Shown here: piece by piece, positions 34,209 through 42,659 of the stretch
Position numbering within the stretch: the stretch's first letter is position 1
Layout: each line of letters starts with the position of its first letter
Assembly (NCBI RefSeq): GCF_003940805.1
Contig: NZ_CP034328.1
Coordinates: forward strand, 2,090,001 to 2,154,000
Reading direction: 5' to 3'
Source: Tabrizicola piscis
GTDB taxonomy: Bacteria; Pseudomonadota; Alphaproteobacteria; Rhodobacterales; Rhodobacteraceae
DNA: 64,000 nt
Program-made: the position numbers and the translations under genes
Notes under the pieces: model-generated
The model's database searches: none
What the model saw: only the letters and a program-made list of their open reading frames with translations
Told to the model about the DNA's origin: nothing

Positions 34209-35165
34209 ATGCCGATGACCCGCAAACCCCGAATCGCCATCATGGGCGAATTCAGCTCGGGCAAAAGTACGCTCTGCAACGTGCTGATGGGGGCAAGGCC
34301 GCTGCTGGAAAAGGTGACGGCCACGCAACTGCCCCCGGTCTGGCTGTCTTACGGGCCGGATGACGCCTATACGATGGGTCTGGATGGCGTTGCCTATGAT
34401 CTGGACGTGGCCGATCTGGTCAACGTGTCGCTTGAGACGACGGAACATGTCCGTATCTTCATGAAAAGCGATATCCTGCGGTATTGTGACCTGATCGACA
34501 TGCCCGGAATCTCGGACCCGTCGATGTCGCCGGAAGTATGGGAACGGATGGCCCATCTGGCGGATGGTGTGCTGTGGTGCACCCATGCAACCCAGGCCTG
34601 GCGGCAATCGGAATCCGGCGTCTGGTCGACATTCCCGGCCGAAATGCGGAAGAACAGCCTGCTGCTGATCACAAGGTTCGACAAGATCCTTGGCGACAAG
34701 GACAAGGCCAAGGTGCAAAAGCGCGTCGTGTCCGAAGTGGATGGCTTGTTCGCGGACGTGTTCCCCGTCTCTCTCCTCAAGGCGATGACGGCGGGGGAGG
34801 ACGAGACCAAATGGATCGACAGTGGGGCGCAGGCCTTTGCCAGCGCGCTGTTTGATCTGGTCCACCGCCTGATCGACGAAGGCTTTCCCGAACCGGGGGA
34901 AGAGGCGATGCCGCCAATCACCCCCGACCCGGCTGACCCAGGTGAAAGCGGGAAAAGCCTGATCGCCCGGTCGTTCGAACGGTTGACCGTCATTCGCAAT
35001 ACTCCGGTGATCAAGGTGATGCCGCGTCGCGTTGCGGCGGGGGAACGCCTGTTGCGCACCGAACGCCCGACCGAAGAAACGGGACCGGCAGTGGTGTCCT
35101 TCTCGGACCGCGCCTTGAACGCAGGGGCCGAGCCACGCGCGGCCGGTCGGTCACAGGGCCAGTAG
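34209..35165 (+). CDS. Dynamin-like GTPase, shorter paralogue
   Basis: The ATG at 34209 follows AAAGGA; 318 aa. G1 GEFSSGKST (about 13-21), a G2-like TATQLPPVW, G3 DMPGIS from about 97 and G4-like TRFD at about 155-158 are all present. It has the G domain but lacks the long helical stalk of the neighbour, and ends in a disordered basic tail. The pair of a long and a short dynamin-like GTPase in tandem recalls bacterial dynamin-pair systems, in which two GTPases heteroligomerise (family knowledge; pairing here is inference). Confidence 0.83.
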   Translation: MPMTRKPRIAIMGEFSSGKSTLCNVLMGARPLLEKVTATQLPPVWLSYGPDDAYTMGLDGVAYDLDVADLVNVSLETTEHVRIFMKSDILRYCDLIDMPGISDPSMSPEVWERMAHLADGVLWCTHATQAWRQSESGVWSTFPAEMRKNSLLLITRFDKILGDKDKAKVQKRVVSEVDGLFADVFPVSLLKAMTAGEDETKWIDSGAQAFASALFDLVHRLIDEGFPEPGEEAMPPITPDPADPGESGKSLIARSFERLTVIRNTPVIKVMPRRVAAGERLLRTERPTEETGPAVVSFSDRALNAGAEPRAAGRSQGQ

Positions 35166-35193
35166 GTCGGCAGGAACGGTTGGGGGCGGATAA

Positions 35194-35565
35194 GTGGGGA
35201 TCAATGAAAGCCTTGGCGCGGTGATCAAGGCCTATCCGCAAACGCGTGTGGTGGCCTTTGCCGACCTGTCGGCCAGCATGATTCTGGCCAGCATGGGCAA
35301 GGATGACATCACGCAGGAACATCTTGACCAGCTGTGCCAACAGGCGCGGTCAAGCTTTGATGACCCGCTGTTTTCCCTTTCGGTCGAAGCGTTTGGCGAA
35401 CCGCATGCCGCTGTGGTCATGGGTCCCGAAAGCCTGCGCGTCTATCTGCGGTCGGAAAGCGAACCAGCCGACGCGATGTGCTGCATCTGCGATCACGGTA
35501 TTGACCTTGCGGGGTTTGTGACGAAGATCCGCGAAACCTTGGACAAGATTTCTGCCGGTGCGTGA
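35194..35565 (+). CDS. Small protein, possibly roadblock/LC7-like
   Basis: Starting at a GTG (35194), it has 123 aa. The order strand (RVVAFADLSASMILAS), helix (TQEHLDQLCQQARSSF), strands (AAVVMGPESLRVYLRS, AMCCICDHG) and C-terminal helix (LAGFVTKIRETLDKI) fits a roadblock/longin fold such as MglB, which regulates small GTPases. This is a pattern match by eye, without a signature motif. Cys-Cys-x-Cys (MCCIC) is curious. Lying just after two GTPases, a regulator or adaptor role is plausible. Spacing to neighbours is about 30 bases each side. Confidence 0.6.
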   Translation: MGINESLGAVIKAYPQTRVVAFADLSASMILASMGKDDITQEHLDQLCQQARSSFDDPLFSLSVEAFGEPHAAVVMGPESLRVYLRSESEPADAMCCICDHGIDLAGFVTKIRETLDKISAGA

Positions 35566-35598
35566 CATGGGAACATCCAGCCTAAGTCAGGCGAACCA

Positions 35599-36549
35599 GT
35601 GAACAGGGGCACCCTTCCGATCATTGCCCGTCTGCATGCCTTGCAGACAGCCGCCCGCATCGCCCCGGGTGGGGCACGGGTGATTGCGGCGATATCCGAC
35701 GCGAATCCGCTTGCCGCCCTGCTGTGCGAAGTGAACGAAACCGTGCTGGGCCGCACATTGACGTTCGAATCCAGCGGCGGATCAAGCCTGTCGCTTGAGG
35801 TGTCGGGCCGCCGGGTCCTGCGTGTCACCGCCGCGAACGGCTTGCCCGGCGCGGAAAACACCCTTGCGGACGCAGTGCTTGATGACGACCACAAGGACGA
35901 GCTGATCAAGCTTATGCAGGCCGTTGCGGTTCCCCGACAGGAACTGCGGGTCTGGGCCCTGCCCATGACGCGTGAGGTGGATGGCGTCAGCGTGGGGTTG
36001 CCAGTGGCGCTGCTGGCGGACCTCTTGCTGATCGACCTCAACCCGCTGGAAGGCTCAACCCCCGCCGACCCCGTCGTCAGAACCATCCCGGCAGACGATC
36101 CCGCCAACCCGCCGACCCGCCGGACCAAAGCCGCACCGCCAGAACCGGAGCCCGAGCCCGAAGCCGAAAGCCCGGCGCCACCAGTCCAGCCACCCGCCGA
36201 CATGCCTGCGGGCGGATCGTTCCTTGGCACCCTTGCCCGCGCAATCGGGCCGGAACTCATGGCCTGGCTTGTCGTCGGCGGCGAAGATGACGGCGCCACG
36301 GATGGCCCGGAAGAGATGGTGTCGCACCTGCAGGGCTTCCTTGATGACGAGGGCGAAGCGCTGAACCAGCAGCTTGATCAGGTTGCGACCCAGCCCCAAG
36401 GTCCGGTCTGCATCGTGCTGGGTGCCTCGCTGATCGAAGGTCACAGCATTCTTTGCGCCCGCATGAAGGACGGCATCCTTCTGGGCGTGATTGATGGGGA
36501 TGCCACCGGAACGGTGCTGCGGGGCTGGGCCAGCGCGCTGCGCGGCTGA
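35599..36549 (+). CDS. Hypothetical protein, last gene of the GTPase cluster
   Basis: It begins at a GTG (35599) and has 316 aa. The N-terminal 150 residues (ARLHALQTAARIAPGGARVIAAI, LTFESSGGSSLSLEVSGRRVLRV) look like a folded alpha/beta domain. A Pro/Glu linker (PPEPEPEPEAESPAPP) follows, then a helical domain with IGPELMAWLVVGGEDD and a final strand-helix segment VCIVLGASLIEGHSILCARMKDGILLGVID. The family is not recognised. A linker of the same Glu/Pro composition occurs in the 29761 gene, hinting at common design. The call as a real gene rests on operon position and codon pattern. Confidence 0.7.
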   Translation: MNRGTLPIIARLHALQTAARIAPGGARVIAAISDANPLAALLCEVNETVLGRTLTFESSGGSSLSLEVSGRRVLRVTAANGLPGAENTLADAVLDDDHKDELIKLMQAVAVPRQELRVWALPMTREVDGVSVGLPVALLADLLLIDLNPLEGSTPADPVVRTIPADDPANPPTRRTKAAPPEPEPEPEAESPAPPVQPPADMPAGGSFLGTLARAIGPELMAWLVVGGEDDGATDGPEEMVSHLQGFLDDEGEALNQQLDQVATQPQGPVCIVLGASLIEGHSILCARMKDGILLGVIDGDATGTVLRGWASALRG

Positions 36550-36675
36550 CCCTCGGGGCTCTTTCCGTCCGCAAGTCTTGCCGAAAGGTCTGCCGATGCG
36601 ACACACGAACCCATCGCTCCTCCGCCCGTCCATGCTGCCCTGCAAACATGGCAACCCAACTGGGTGCGTGGTCTG

Positions 36676-37791
36676 ATGCCACAGATCTTCACCGGGGCAG
36701 ATGTCTTTGACGGAACCACCCTGCACCGGTCCGCCACCTTGCGCGTGGTCGATGGGTGCATCGCAGGTCCCGGCCCGGGAGCTGAGGTCCGGCTGAACGG
36801 CGGCATCCTTGCCCCCGGCTTTCTGGACCTGCAGGTGAATGGTGCAGGTGGGCGCATGGTCGATGCCACCAGCACCCCCGAGATGCTGGCAGAGATGTGC
36901 GCCACCCACGCCCGCCTTGGCGCGACCGGCATCTTGCCGACGCTGATCACCGACACGCCCGAAGCGACGGCCCGCGTCATTGCCGCCGGGATCACTGCGG
37001 CGCAACGGCAGACCCCCGGCTTTCTTGGCCTGCATCTGGAAGGGCCGCATCTCGACCCACGGCGCAAGGGTGCGCATGATCCGGCGTTGATCCGTCCGAT
37101 GACAGAGTCCGACCTGACGCAATTGCTGGATGCTGCAGGAAAGCTGCCCACCCTTATGGTCACACTTGCGCCTGAGGCAGCAACGCCCGACCAGATCGCC
37201 CGGTTGGCCCGCGCCGGGGTGATCGTCAGCCTTGGGCACAGCGATTGCAGCCACGCCCAAGCAAGTGCCGCCATCGCCGCTGGCGCCCGCTGCGTGACGC
37301 ATCTCTTCAACGCGATGAGCCAGCTTGCCCCCCGTGAACCCGGCCTTGTCGGTGCGGCACTGACCGGTCCGGTTCACGCCGGGCTGATCGCGGATGGCAT
37401 CCATGTCGCACCCGAAGCCATCCGGATCGCGATGGCCGCAGCGCCCGACCGGCTGTTCCTTGTCTCGGACGCAATGGCCGCGGCTGGTAGCGACCTGACC
37501 GAGTTTCGCCTGAACGGCAGGCGCATCCTGCGGCAAGGTGGACGGCTGACCCTGGAAGACGGCACTCTGGCAGGGGCCGACCTGACCCTGCCCCGCGCCG
37601 TATCCGTGATGATCGGCCTTGGCACCTCCACCAATGTGGCGCTTGCCATGGCCAGCGCCCGCCCGGCGGACTGTATCGGACGGTCAGACAGCCTTGGGCA
37701 CCTCCAACCGGGCCGGGCCGCCGACATGGTGCATCTGGCGGCTGACGGCACCCTGCTTGGCGTCTGGCAGGGCGGAGAGCGCCGCGTTTAG
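36676..37791 (+). CDS. nagA: N-acetylglucosamine-6-phosphate deacetylase
   Basis: The start is uncertain between the ATG at 36676 (371 aa) and a GTG at 36664; neither has a strong ribosome site. NagA hydrolyses GlcNAc-6-phosphate to glucosamine-6-phosphate and acetate. The amidohydrolase metal site is visible: GLHLEGPHLDP (Glu), SLGHSDCSHAQA (His), THLFNAMSQLAPREPG (His) and the catalytic Asp in FLVSDAMAAAG. The domain ends in LQPGRAADMVHL. No nagB or transporter is adjacent; the role may be recycling of amino-sugar from cell-wall turnover. Confidence 0.92.
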   Translation: MPQIFTGADVFDGTTLHRSATLRVVDGCIAGPGPGAEVRLNGGILAPGFLDLQVNGAGGRMVDATSTPEMLAEMCATHARLGATGILPTLITDTPEATARVIAAGITAAQRQTPGFLGLHLEGPHLDPRRKGAHDPALIRPMTESDLTQLLDAAGKLPTLMVTLAPEAATPDQIARLARAGVIVSLGHSDCSHAQASAAIAAGARCVTHLFNAMSQLAPREPGLVGAALTGPVHAGLIADGIHVAPEAIRIAMAAAPDRLFLVSDAMAAAGSDLTEFRLNGRRILRQGGRLTLEDGTLAGADLTLPRAVSVMIGLGTSTNVALAMASARPADCIGRSDSLGHLQPGRAADMVHLAADGTLLGVWQGGERRV

Positions 37792-37853
37792 CCATGGCCA
37801 ACGCCCAGGCCTGACTGTGGCGCAAGAGCGGCTTTTCCCTAAAAACCAGCGGG

Positions 37854-37868
37854 TTAAGGCTTGGTAAA
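37854..37868. promoter_or_regulatory. CtrA-like site upstream of motB
   Basis: TTAA-GGCTTGG-TAAA differs by one base from the CtrA consensus TTAA-N7-TTAA and lies about 50 bases before the motB ATG. Confidence 0.4.
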
Positions 37869-37915
37869 GGCTGCTTTGCTATCGCTTGTTCCGGGTGTGA
37901 ATACGGGTGAATCTG

Positions 37916-38758
37916 ATGGCAGCGCAAGGCAACGCGCCAGTCATCATCAAGCGAAAGAAGGTCGTTCAGGGCGGCGGTCACCACGGCGGGGCCTGGAAAG
38001 TGGCATACGCCGACTTTGTGACCGCCATGATGGCCTTCTTTCTGTTGATGTGGCTGCTGAACGCGACAACGGAAAAGCAACGCAAGGGGATTTCGGATTA
38101 CTTCAATCCGACGATCCCGGTGAACCGCATTTCGGGCGGGGGTGACGGTGCCTTTGGCGGCGACAGTGTGTTTTCCGAAGACACCATGGCGAATTCCGGT
38201 ACGGGCGCGCTGGACAGGAAGACGTCGGCCGCCGCCAGTGGTCAGGCCGGGGCAGAGCCGGGCCATGGGACGGCAGGCGAAGGTCGGGCACAGTCTGAAC
38301 TTGAAGATGTCGAAAAGGCTCTGATCGCCCGGGGCGGCGAAAGCAACACGATGGAACGCCTGTTGCGCCATGTCGTCACCCGCGTCACTGATGAGGGGTT
38401 GGTGATCGAGATTTTCGATCTGCCCGACGCGCCCCTGTTCGCTGCCGAAACGGCCGAAGCTTTGCCCGTCACCCTTGCAATTATTGACCTTCTTGCCGAG
38501 GTGCTGAACCTTACCAGCAACGAAATCGCCGTCAGCGGCTTTCTGCGATCGCATCCGGTGACGTTGATCGACAATCCGGTCTGGGCCTTGTCCACCCAAC
38601 GCGCGCAAGTTACCCGCGGCTTGCTGGAAAGCGCCGGGCTGGATGCTGGGCGAATGCAACGGATTTCAGGTTTTGCAGACCGAAAACCTGCCGTGGCAGT
38701 GCCCACAGCCATCCGGAACAACCGGATCGAGGTGACCTTGCTCCGCCGCGACCGCTGA
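37916..38758 (+). CDS. motB: Flagellar motor stator protein MotB
   Basis: Starting at the ATG 37916 (a GTG at 37907 is possible), the protein has 280 aa. The N-terminal KRKKVVQGGGHHGGAWKVAYADFVTAMMAFFLLMWLL holds the single membrane helix with the proton-carrying Asp in ADF. A variable linker of about 100 residues leads to an OmpA-like peptidoglycan domain, diverged but with VSGFLRSHP and RNNRIEVTLLRR. MotB with MotA forms the proton-driven stator. motA is not adjacent. It heads the flagellar run. Confidence 0.92.
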   Translation: MAAQGNAPVIIKRKKVVQGGGHHGGAWKVAYADFVTAMMAFFLLMWLLNATTEKQRKGISDYFNPTIPVNRISGGGDGAFGGDSVFSEDTMANSGTGALDRKTSAAASGQAGAEPGHGTAGEGRAQSELEDVEKALIARGGESNTMERLLRHVVTRVTDEGLVIEIFDLPDAPLFAAETAEALPVTLAIIDLLAEVLNLTSNEIAVSGFLRSHPVTLIDNPVWALSTQRAQVTRGLLESAGLDAGRMQRISGFADRKPAVAVPTAIRNNRIEVTLLRRDR

Positions 38759-38795
38759 GGTGTTCGGTCAAATTTTAGGTGTTTAGCCACAACCG

Positions 38796-38810
38796 TTAGG
38801 TCAGCGTTAA
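38796..38810. promoter_or_regulatory. CtrA-like site upstream of flgE
   Basis: TTAG-GTCAGCG-TTAA matches TTAA-N7-TTAA with one change and lies about 60 bases before the flgE ATG. CtrA controls flagellar genes in Rhodobacteraceae. Confidence 0.45.
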
Positions 38811-38868
38811 GTTGCCAAAGTGCAGTTTGGGCCCAGCAGGGTTCGAAGCAGCAGAAAGACGCTTTCCC

Positions 38869-40191
38869 ATGACGATCTCTTCCTCGCTTAGCGCCGGCGT
38901 GGCCGGTCTGAACGCAAACGCAACGCGGCTTGCGGCAATCTCGGACAACATCGCGAACTCGGGAACCTATGGCTACAAACGTGTGCAGACCGAATTTGCC
39001 AGTCTGGTGATCACCGGATCAAGCGGGTCCGGGTCCTATTCCGCAGGCGGCGTTCGCGCGTCGACAACACGGTTGATTGACGAACGGGGCGATCTTGTCG
39101 GCACCTCGAACGCGCTGGACCTTGCGATTGCCGGGCGGGGAATGCTGCCCGTCGCGCAGCAAGTTGCGCTGGAAGATGGCAACGCCCCCTTGCTGATGAC
39201 CCGCACCGGCAGCTTCCGACCCGATCCTGACGGCGTTCTGAAGACCGACTCTGGCCTTGTGCTGATGGGATGGGCTGCCAATCCGGATGGGACAATCCCG
39301 CCTGCCCCGCGCGACAGCATCTCGGGCATGGTGCCGATCGTGGTCAACACCAATCAGATGGTCGCCAATCCGACCAGTCAGATCGGCCTGGGGGTCAATC
39401 TGCCCGCCACCTACACTGTTGCGGGGTCAACAGCCGATGTTCCACCGCTGTCCGTGGAATACTTCGGCAATCTGGGCACGTCGGAAGCGCTTGAAGTTAC
39501 TTTCGAGCCGATTGTGCCCGCCACCGGCGCCTCGAACCAATGGACGATGGAGATCCGTGATTCCGCATCTGGCGGCGCGCTGATCGGCGAATACACCCTG
39601 ACCTTTGACGATACCAGCGGCGCGGGCGGTACGCTTGCCTCGGTCGCTGTCGTTTCCGGCGGTGCTTACGACCCGGTCGCTGGCACGGTGTCCCTGGCGG
39701 TGGCAGGCGGCCCGATGACAGTCACGATCGGAAGCCCGGGGGGATCAAGCGGAAGCCCGGGGGAACCAAACGGCATCACCCAGCTGTCTGATACTTTCGT
39801 CCCGCTGGCCATCACCAAGAACGGCTCGCCCGTCGGCACCCTGACCAAGGTGGAGATTGACCAGTCCGGCTATGTGAACGCCACATACGATACCGGCCTG
39901 ACCCGGCGTCTGTATCAGGTGCCACTGGTCGACGTGCCGAACCCGAACGGCCTTCTGTCGCTGAACAACCAGACCTATCAGGTCTCGCCCAACTCGGGTG
40001 CGTTCCTGTTGTGGGACGCGGGGTCAGGCCCCACCGGCACGATCGAAGGCTTCTCACGCGAAAGCTCGAAGACCGATGTCGCGGCAGAGCTGACCAACCT
40101 GATCCAGACCCAGCGCGCTTATTCCTCCAATGCCAAGGTCATCCAGACGGTCGACGAAATGCTGCAGGAAACCACCAATATCAAACGGTAA
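38869..40191 (+). CDS. flgE: Flagellar hook protein FlgE
   Basis: The ATG at 38869 begins MTISSSLSAGVAGLNANATRLAAISDNIANSGTYGY, the flagellar-rod/hook N-terminal signature; 440 aa. A central region of beta-rich hook domains follows, with a short Gly-Ser-Pro-Gly duplication (GSPGGSSGSPGE) near residue 290. The C-terminus AELTNLIQTQRAYSSNAKVIQTVDEMLQETTNIKR is the conserved coiled-coil end shared by axial proteins. It builds the hook that joins the basal body to the filament. flgK follows after 6 bases. Confidence 0.94.
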   Translation: MTISSSLSAGVAGLNANATRLAAISDNIANSGTYGYKRVQTEFASLVITGSSGSGSYSAGGVRASTTRLIDERGDLVGTSNALDLAIAGRGMLPVAQQVALEDGNAPLLMTRTGSFRPDPDGVLKTDSGLVLMGWAANPDGTIPPAPRDSISGMVPIVVNTNQMVANPTSQIGLGVNLPATYTVAGSTADVPPLSVEYFGNLGTSEALEVTFEPIVPATGASNQWTMEIRDSASGGALIGEYTLTFDDTSGAGGTLASVAVVSGGAYDPVAGTVSLAVAGGPMTVTIGSPGGSSGSPGEPNGITQLSDTFVPLAITKNGSPVGTLTKVEIDQSGYVNATYDTGLTRRLYQVPLVDVPNPNGLLSLNNQTYQVSPNSGAFLLWDAGSGPTGTIEGFSRESSKTDVAAELTNLIQTQRAYSSNAKVIQTVDEMLQETTNIKR

Positions 40192-40197
40192 CAGGCG

Positions 40198-41661
40198 ATG
40201 AGCATCACAGCAGCCCTCGGCTCGGCACTGACCGGCCTCTCAGCCACTTCGCGCCAGGCGGAAATCCTGTCATCGAACGTGGCCAACGCGACCACACCCG
40301 GCTACGCCCGGCGGGAGGTGGGCCTGCGCGCCGCCATTCTGACTGACAGAGGTCAAGGTGTGGCCATCACCGGCATCACCCGCGACGTGGACCGCCAGCT
40401 TCTCGCCGAACGCCGCCTTGCGCAGGCTGCCGACGGTGACCGCACGGTCCGGGCCGATTTTCTGGCCAGCGTCGAACGCGCTGTCGGCACACCCGACAGC
40501 GCCGGATCACTGGCCGCACGTGTTGACAGTCTTGACCAGGCGTTGATCGCCGCCGCTGGCCGCCCGGAATCTGAAGCGCGGCTTGCAACCGTCGCGAACG
40601 CTGCCCGCAGCCTGATCTCCGGCCTTGCCAGCGCCACCGATGACATCCAGGACGCCCGCACCTCCGCCGACCGCCAGATTGCCGCGCAGGTAGGCACCCT
40701 GAACAGCACTCTCGCCCAACTGGAGCGGCTGAACGATTCGCTTCTTGCCTTCACCGGCGCGGGACGTGACGTCTCGGCTTTGCTGGACGAACGCCAGCGA
40801 CTGGTCGACACGCTCTCCAGCATCGTGCCGATCCGGGAAGTTCCGCGCGACATGAACCAGATCGCGCTCTACACGACTGGCGGCGCACCGTTGCTGGATG
40901 GCAAACCGTCCGTGTTTGCCTTCACACCCACCCTCTTGATCACACCCCAGATGACCCAGGCGTCAGGTGGTCTGTCTGGTCTCACGATCAACGACTATCC
41001 CTATGACACCGCAGGTACCGGCAGCCCCATCCTTGGCGGCACTTTGGCCGCGCAATTTGCCGTCCGCGATGACCTGGCAGTTTCCGCCCAAGGCAAGCTT
41101 GATGCCGTAGCCCGCGACCTGGTGGAGCGGTTTTCGGCCCCCGGTCTTGACGCCACTCTTGGCCCCGGTGCGCCCGGGCTTTTCACCGACAGTGGTGCCG
41201 CCTTTCTGCCCTCCGATGAAATCGGCCTTGCCGGGCGTCTGAAAATGAACGCCGCCGCCGATCCCACGCAAGGCGGCGCTCTCTTCCGGCTGCGGGATGG
41301 CCTTGGCGCTGCCACCGCAGGGCCACCCGGCAATGGCGCCTTCCTGAATTCGCTTCATCAAGCGCTGACGGTCGAAAAGCCGCTGGCCTCGACCGGTTTC
41401 ATCGCCGGCAGTCGCGATTTTGCCACCCTGACGGCGGACATCCTTGCCGATACCGCGACGTTGCGGCTTTCGGCGCAGTCGGAACAATCCTTCGCCTCGG
41501 GCCGCTTGACTGCGCTGACAGATGTCGAGGCGCAGAACGGCATCGATACAGATCAAGAGATGCAGCAGCTTTTGATCATCGAAAAGAACTATTCCGCCAA
41601 CGCACGAGTCATCCAGACGGTAAGCGATATGATCGATACTCTGCTCCGGTTGGGCGCATGA
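40198..41661 (+). CDS. flgK: Flagellar hook-associated protein 1 FlgK
   Basis: The 487-aa protein has the axial N-terminus (LGSALTGLSATSRQAEILSSNVANATTPGYARRE) and the C-terminus QEMQQLLIIEKNYSANARVIQTVSDMIDTLLRL typical of FlgK. Between them lies the long DNSLDQALIAAAGRPE-like helical region and a beta domain. It forms the hook-filament junction with FlgL. Its stop overlaps the flgL ATG in an ATGA. Confidence 0.94.
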   Translation: MSITAALGSALTGLSATSRQAEILSSNVANATTPGYARREVGLRAAILTDRGQGVAITGITRDVDRQLLAERRLAQAADGDRTVRADFLASVERAVGTPDSAGSLAARVDSLDQALIAAAGRPESEARLATVANAARSLISGLASATDDIQDARTSADRQIAAQVGTLNSTLAQLERLNDSLLAFTGAGRDVSALLDERQRLVDTLSSIVPIREVPRDMNQIALYTTGGAPLLDGKPSVFAFTPTLLITPQMTQASGGLSGLTINDYPYDTAGTGSPILGGTLAAQFAVRDDLAVSAQGKLDAVARDLVERFSAPGLDATLGPGAPGLFTDSGAAFLPSDEIGLAGRLKMNAAADPTQGGALFRLRDGLGAATAGPPGNGAFLNSLHQALTVEKPLASTGFIAGSRDFATLTADILADTATLRLSAQSEQSFASGRLTALTDVEAQNGIDTDQEMQQLLIIEKNYSANARVIQTVSDMIDTLLRLGA

Positions 41662-42659
41662 CCCGCATTTCCGTCGGCGATGCCAGCATGACCAACATCC
41701 TCGCGCGCCAGGGTGCTGACCTGCGTGGTCAGGTCCAACGCGCCTCGAACGAAGTGGCGACCGGTCGCCATGACGACATCGCGCTTGTCCTTCGGGGCGA
41801 CCTCACCCCCGTTCTTGCGATTGACGCCAGCCTGTCGCGGCTGGCGGCCTTCAAGACCACGACAACCGACGCAGCCTTTCAGGCAAGCACTCAGCAGACC
41901 ACGCTGTCTGGCCTCTCCTCGCTGGCGGCCGGGATTACCACGACGCTGCTTGGCGCTATCGATTTTCCCACAACGGCACAGGTGAATGCTGTCGCCGCCG
42001 ATGCCCGCGCCAGGCTGGAAAGCGTGATCGGCCTGCTGAATGCCCAGGCTTCGGGTCGTTCGGTGTTTTCGGGCGCTGCCACCGATACCGCACCGCTTGG
42101 CGCGTCTGACGATCTTCTGGCGGCACTGGAAACCGCCGCAACCGGGGCCACCACTGCGGCCGCCGTGGCTGGAGCCGTGGTCAACTGGTTCGCCGATCCT
42201 TTGGGTTACGGGACATTCTACCAAGGCGGTGACCCTTTGGCCCCCGCGCCCATCGCCCCAGGTGAAAGCGCAGACCTGTCCACGACCGCGCTTGATCCAA
42301 CGATCCGCGACACGCTGGCAGGCTTTGCCATGGCTGCACTGCTTGACCGGGGGATGCTTTCCGGGAACGCAGTGGAACGGTCACGCTTGGCCCAGCGTGC
42401 CGGGCAAGTGCTGTTGACCAGCGAAGACAGCCGCATCGCCCTTACCGCAAAGATCGGCACGGTTGAGGCTCAGATCGAATCTGCTCGAACCCGCAATGCG
42501 GCCGAGGGTACTGCGCTTGGCATCCTGCGGTCGGACATCGGGTCCGCTGACCCGTATGAGGCCGCGACACGGTTGGAAACGGCCCGTGTGCAGCTTGAAT
42601 CGCTGTACCTTGTCACCGCCCGCGTATCGCGGCTCAACTTGGTGGATTTCCTCAGATGA
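41658..42659 (+). CDS. flgL: Flagellar hook-associated protein 3 FlgL
   Basis: The 333-aa protein resembles a flagellin-like hook-filament junction protein: an N-terminal helical segment (LARQGADLRGQVQRASNEVATGRHDDIA), a central hypervariable region and a C-terminal helix (LETARVQLESLYLVTARVSRLNLVDFL). It is shorter in conserved signature than gammaproteobacterial FlgL, as usual in Rhodobacteraceae. Coupled to flgK upstream and to flgI downstream by ATGA overlaps. Confidence 0.9.
   Translation: MTRISVGDASMTNILARQGADLRGQVQRASNEVATGRHDDIALVLRGDLTPVLAIDASLSRLAAFKTTTTDAAFQASTQQTTLSGLSSLAAGITTTLLGAIDFPTTAQVNAVAADARARLESVIGLLNAQASGRSVFSGAATDTAPLGASDDLLAALETAATGATTAAAVAGAVVNWFADPLGYGTFYQGGDPLAPAPIAPGESADLSTTALDPTIRDTLAGFAMAALLDRGMLSGNAVERSRLAQRAGQVLLTSEDSRIALTAKIGTVEAQIESARTRNAAEGTALGILRSDIGSADPYEAATRLETARVQLESLYLVTARVSRLNLVDFLR

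Noticed and set aside
32826..34865. Open frame of 679 codons antisense to the dynamin-like genes
   Set aside because: Same cause; the plus-strand genes carry clear G motifs.
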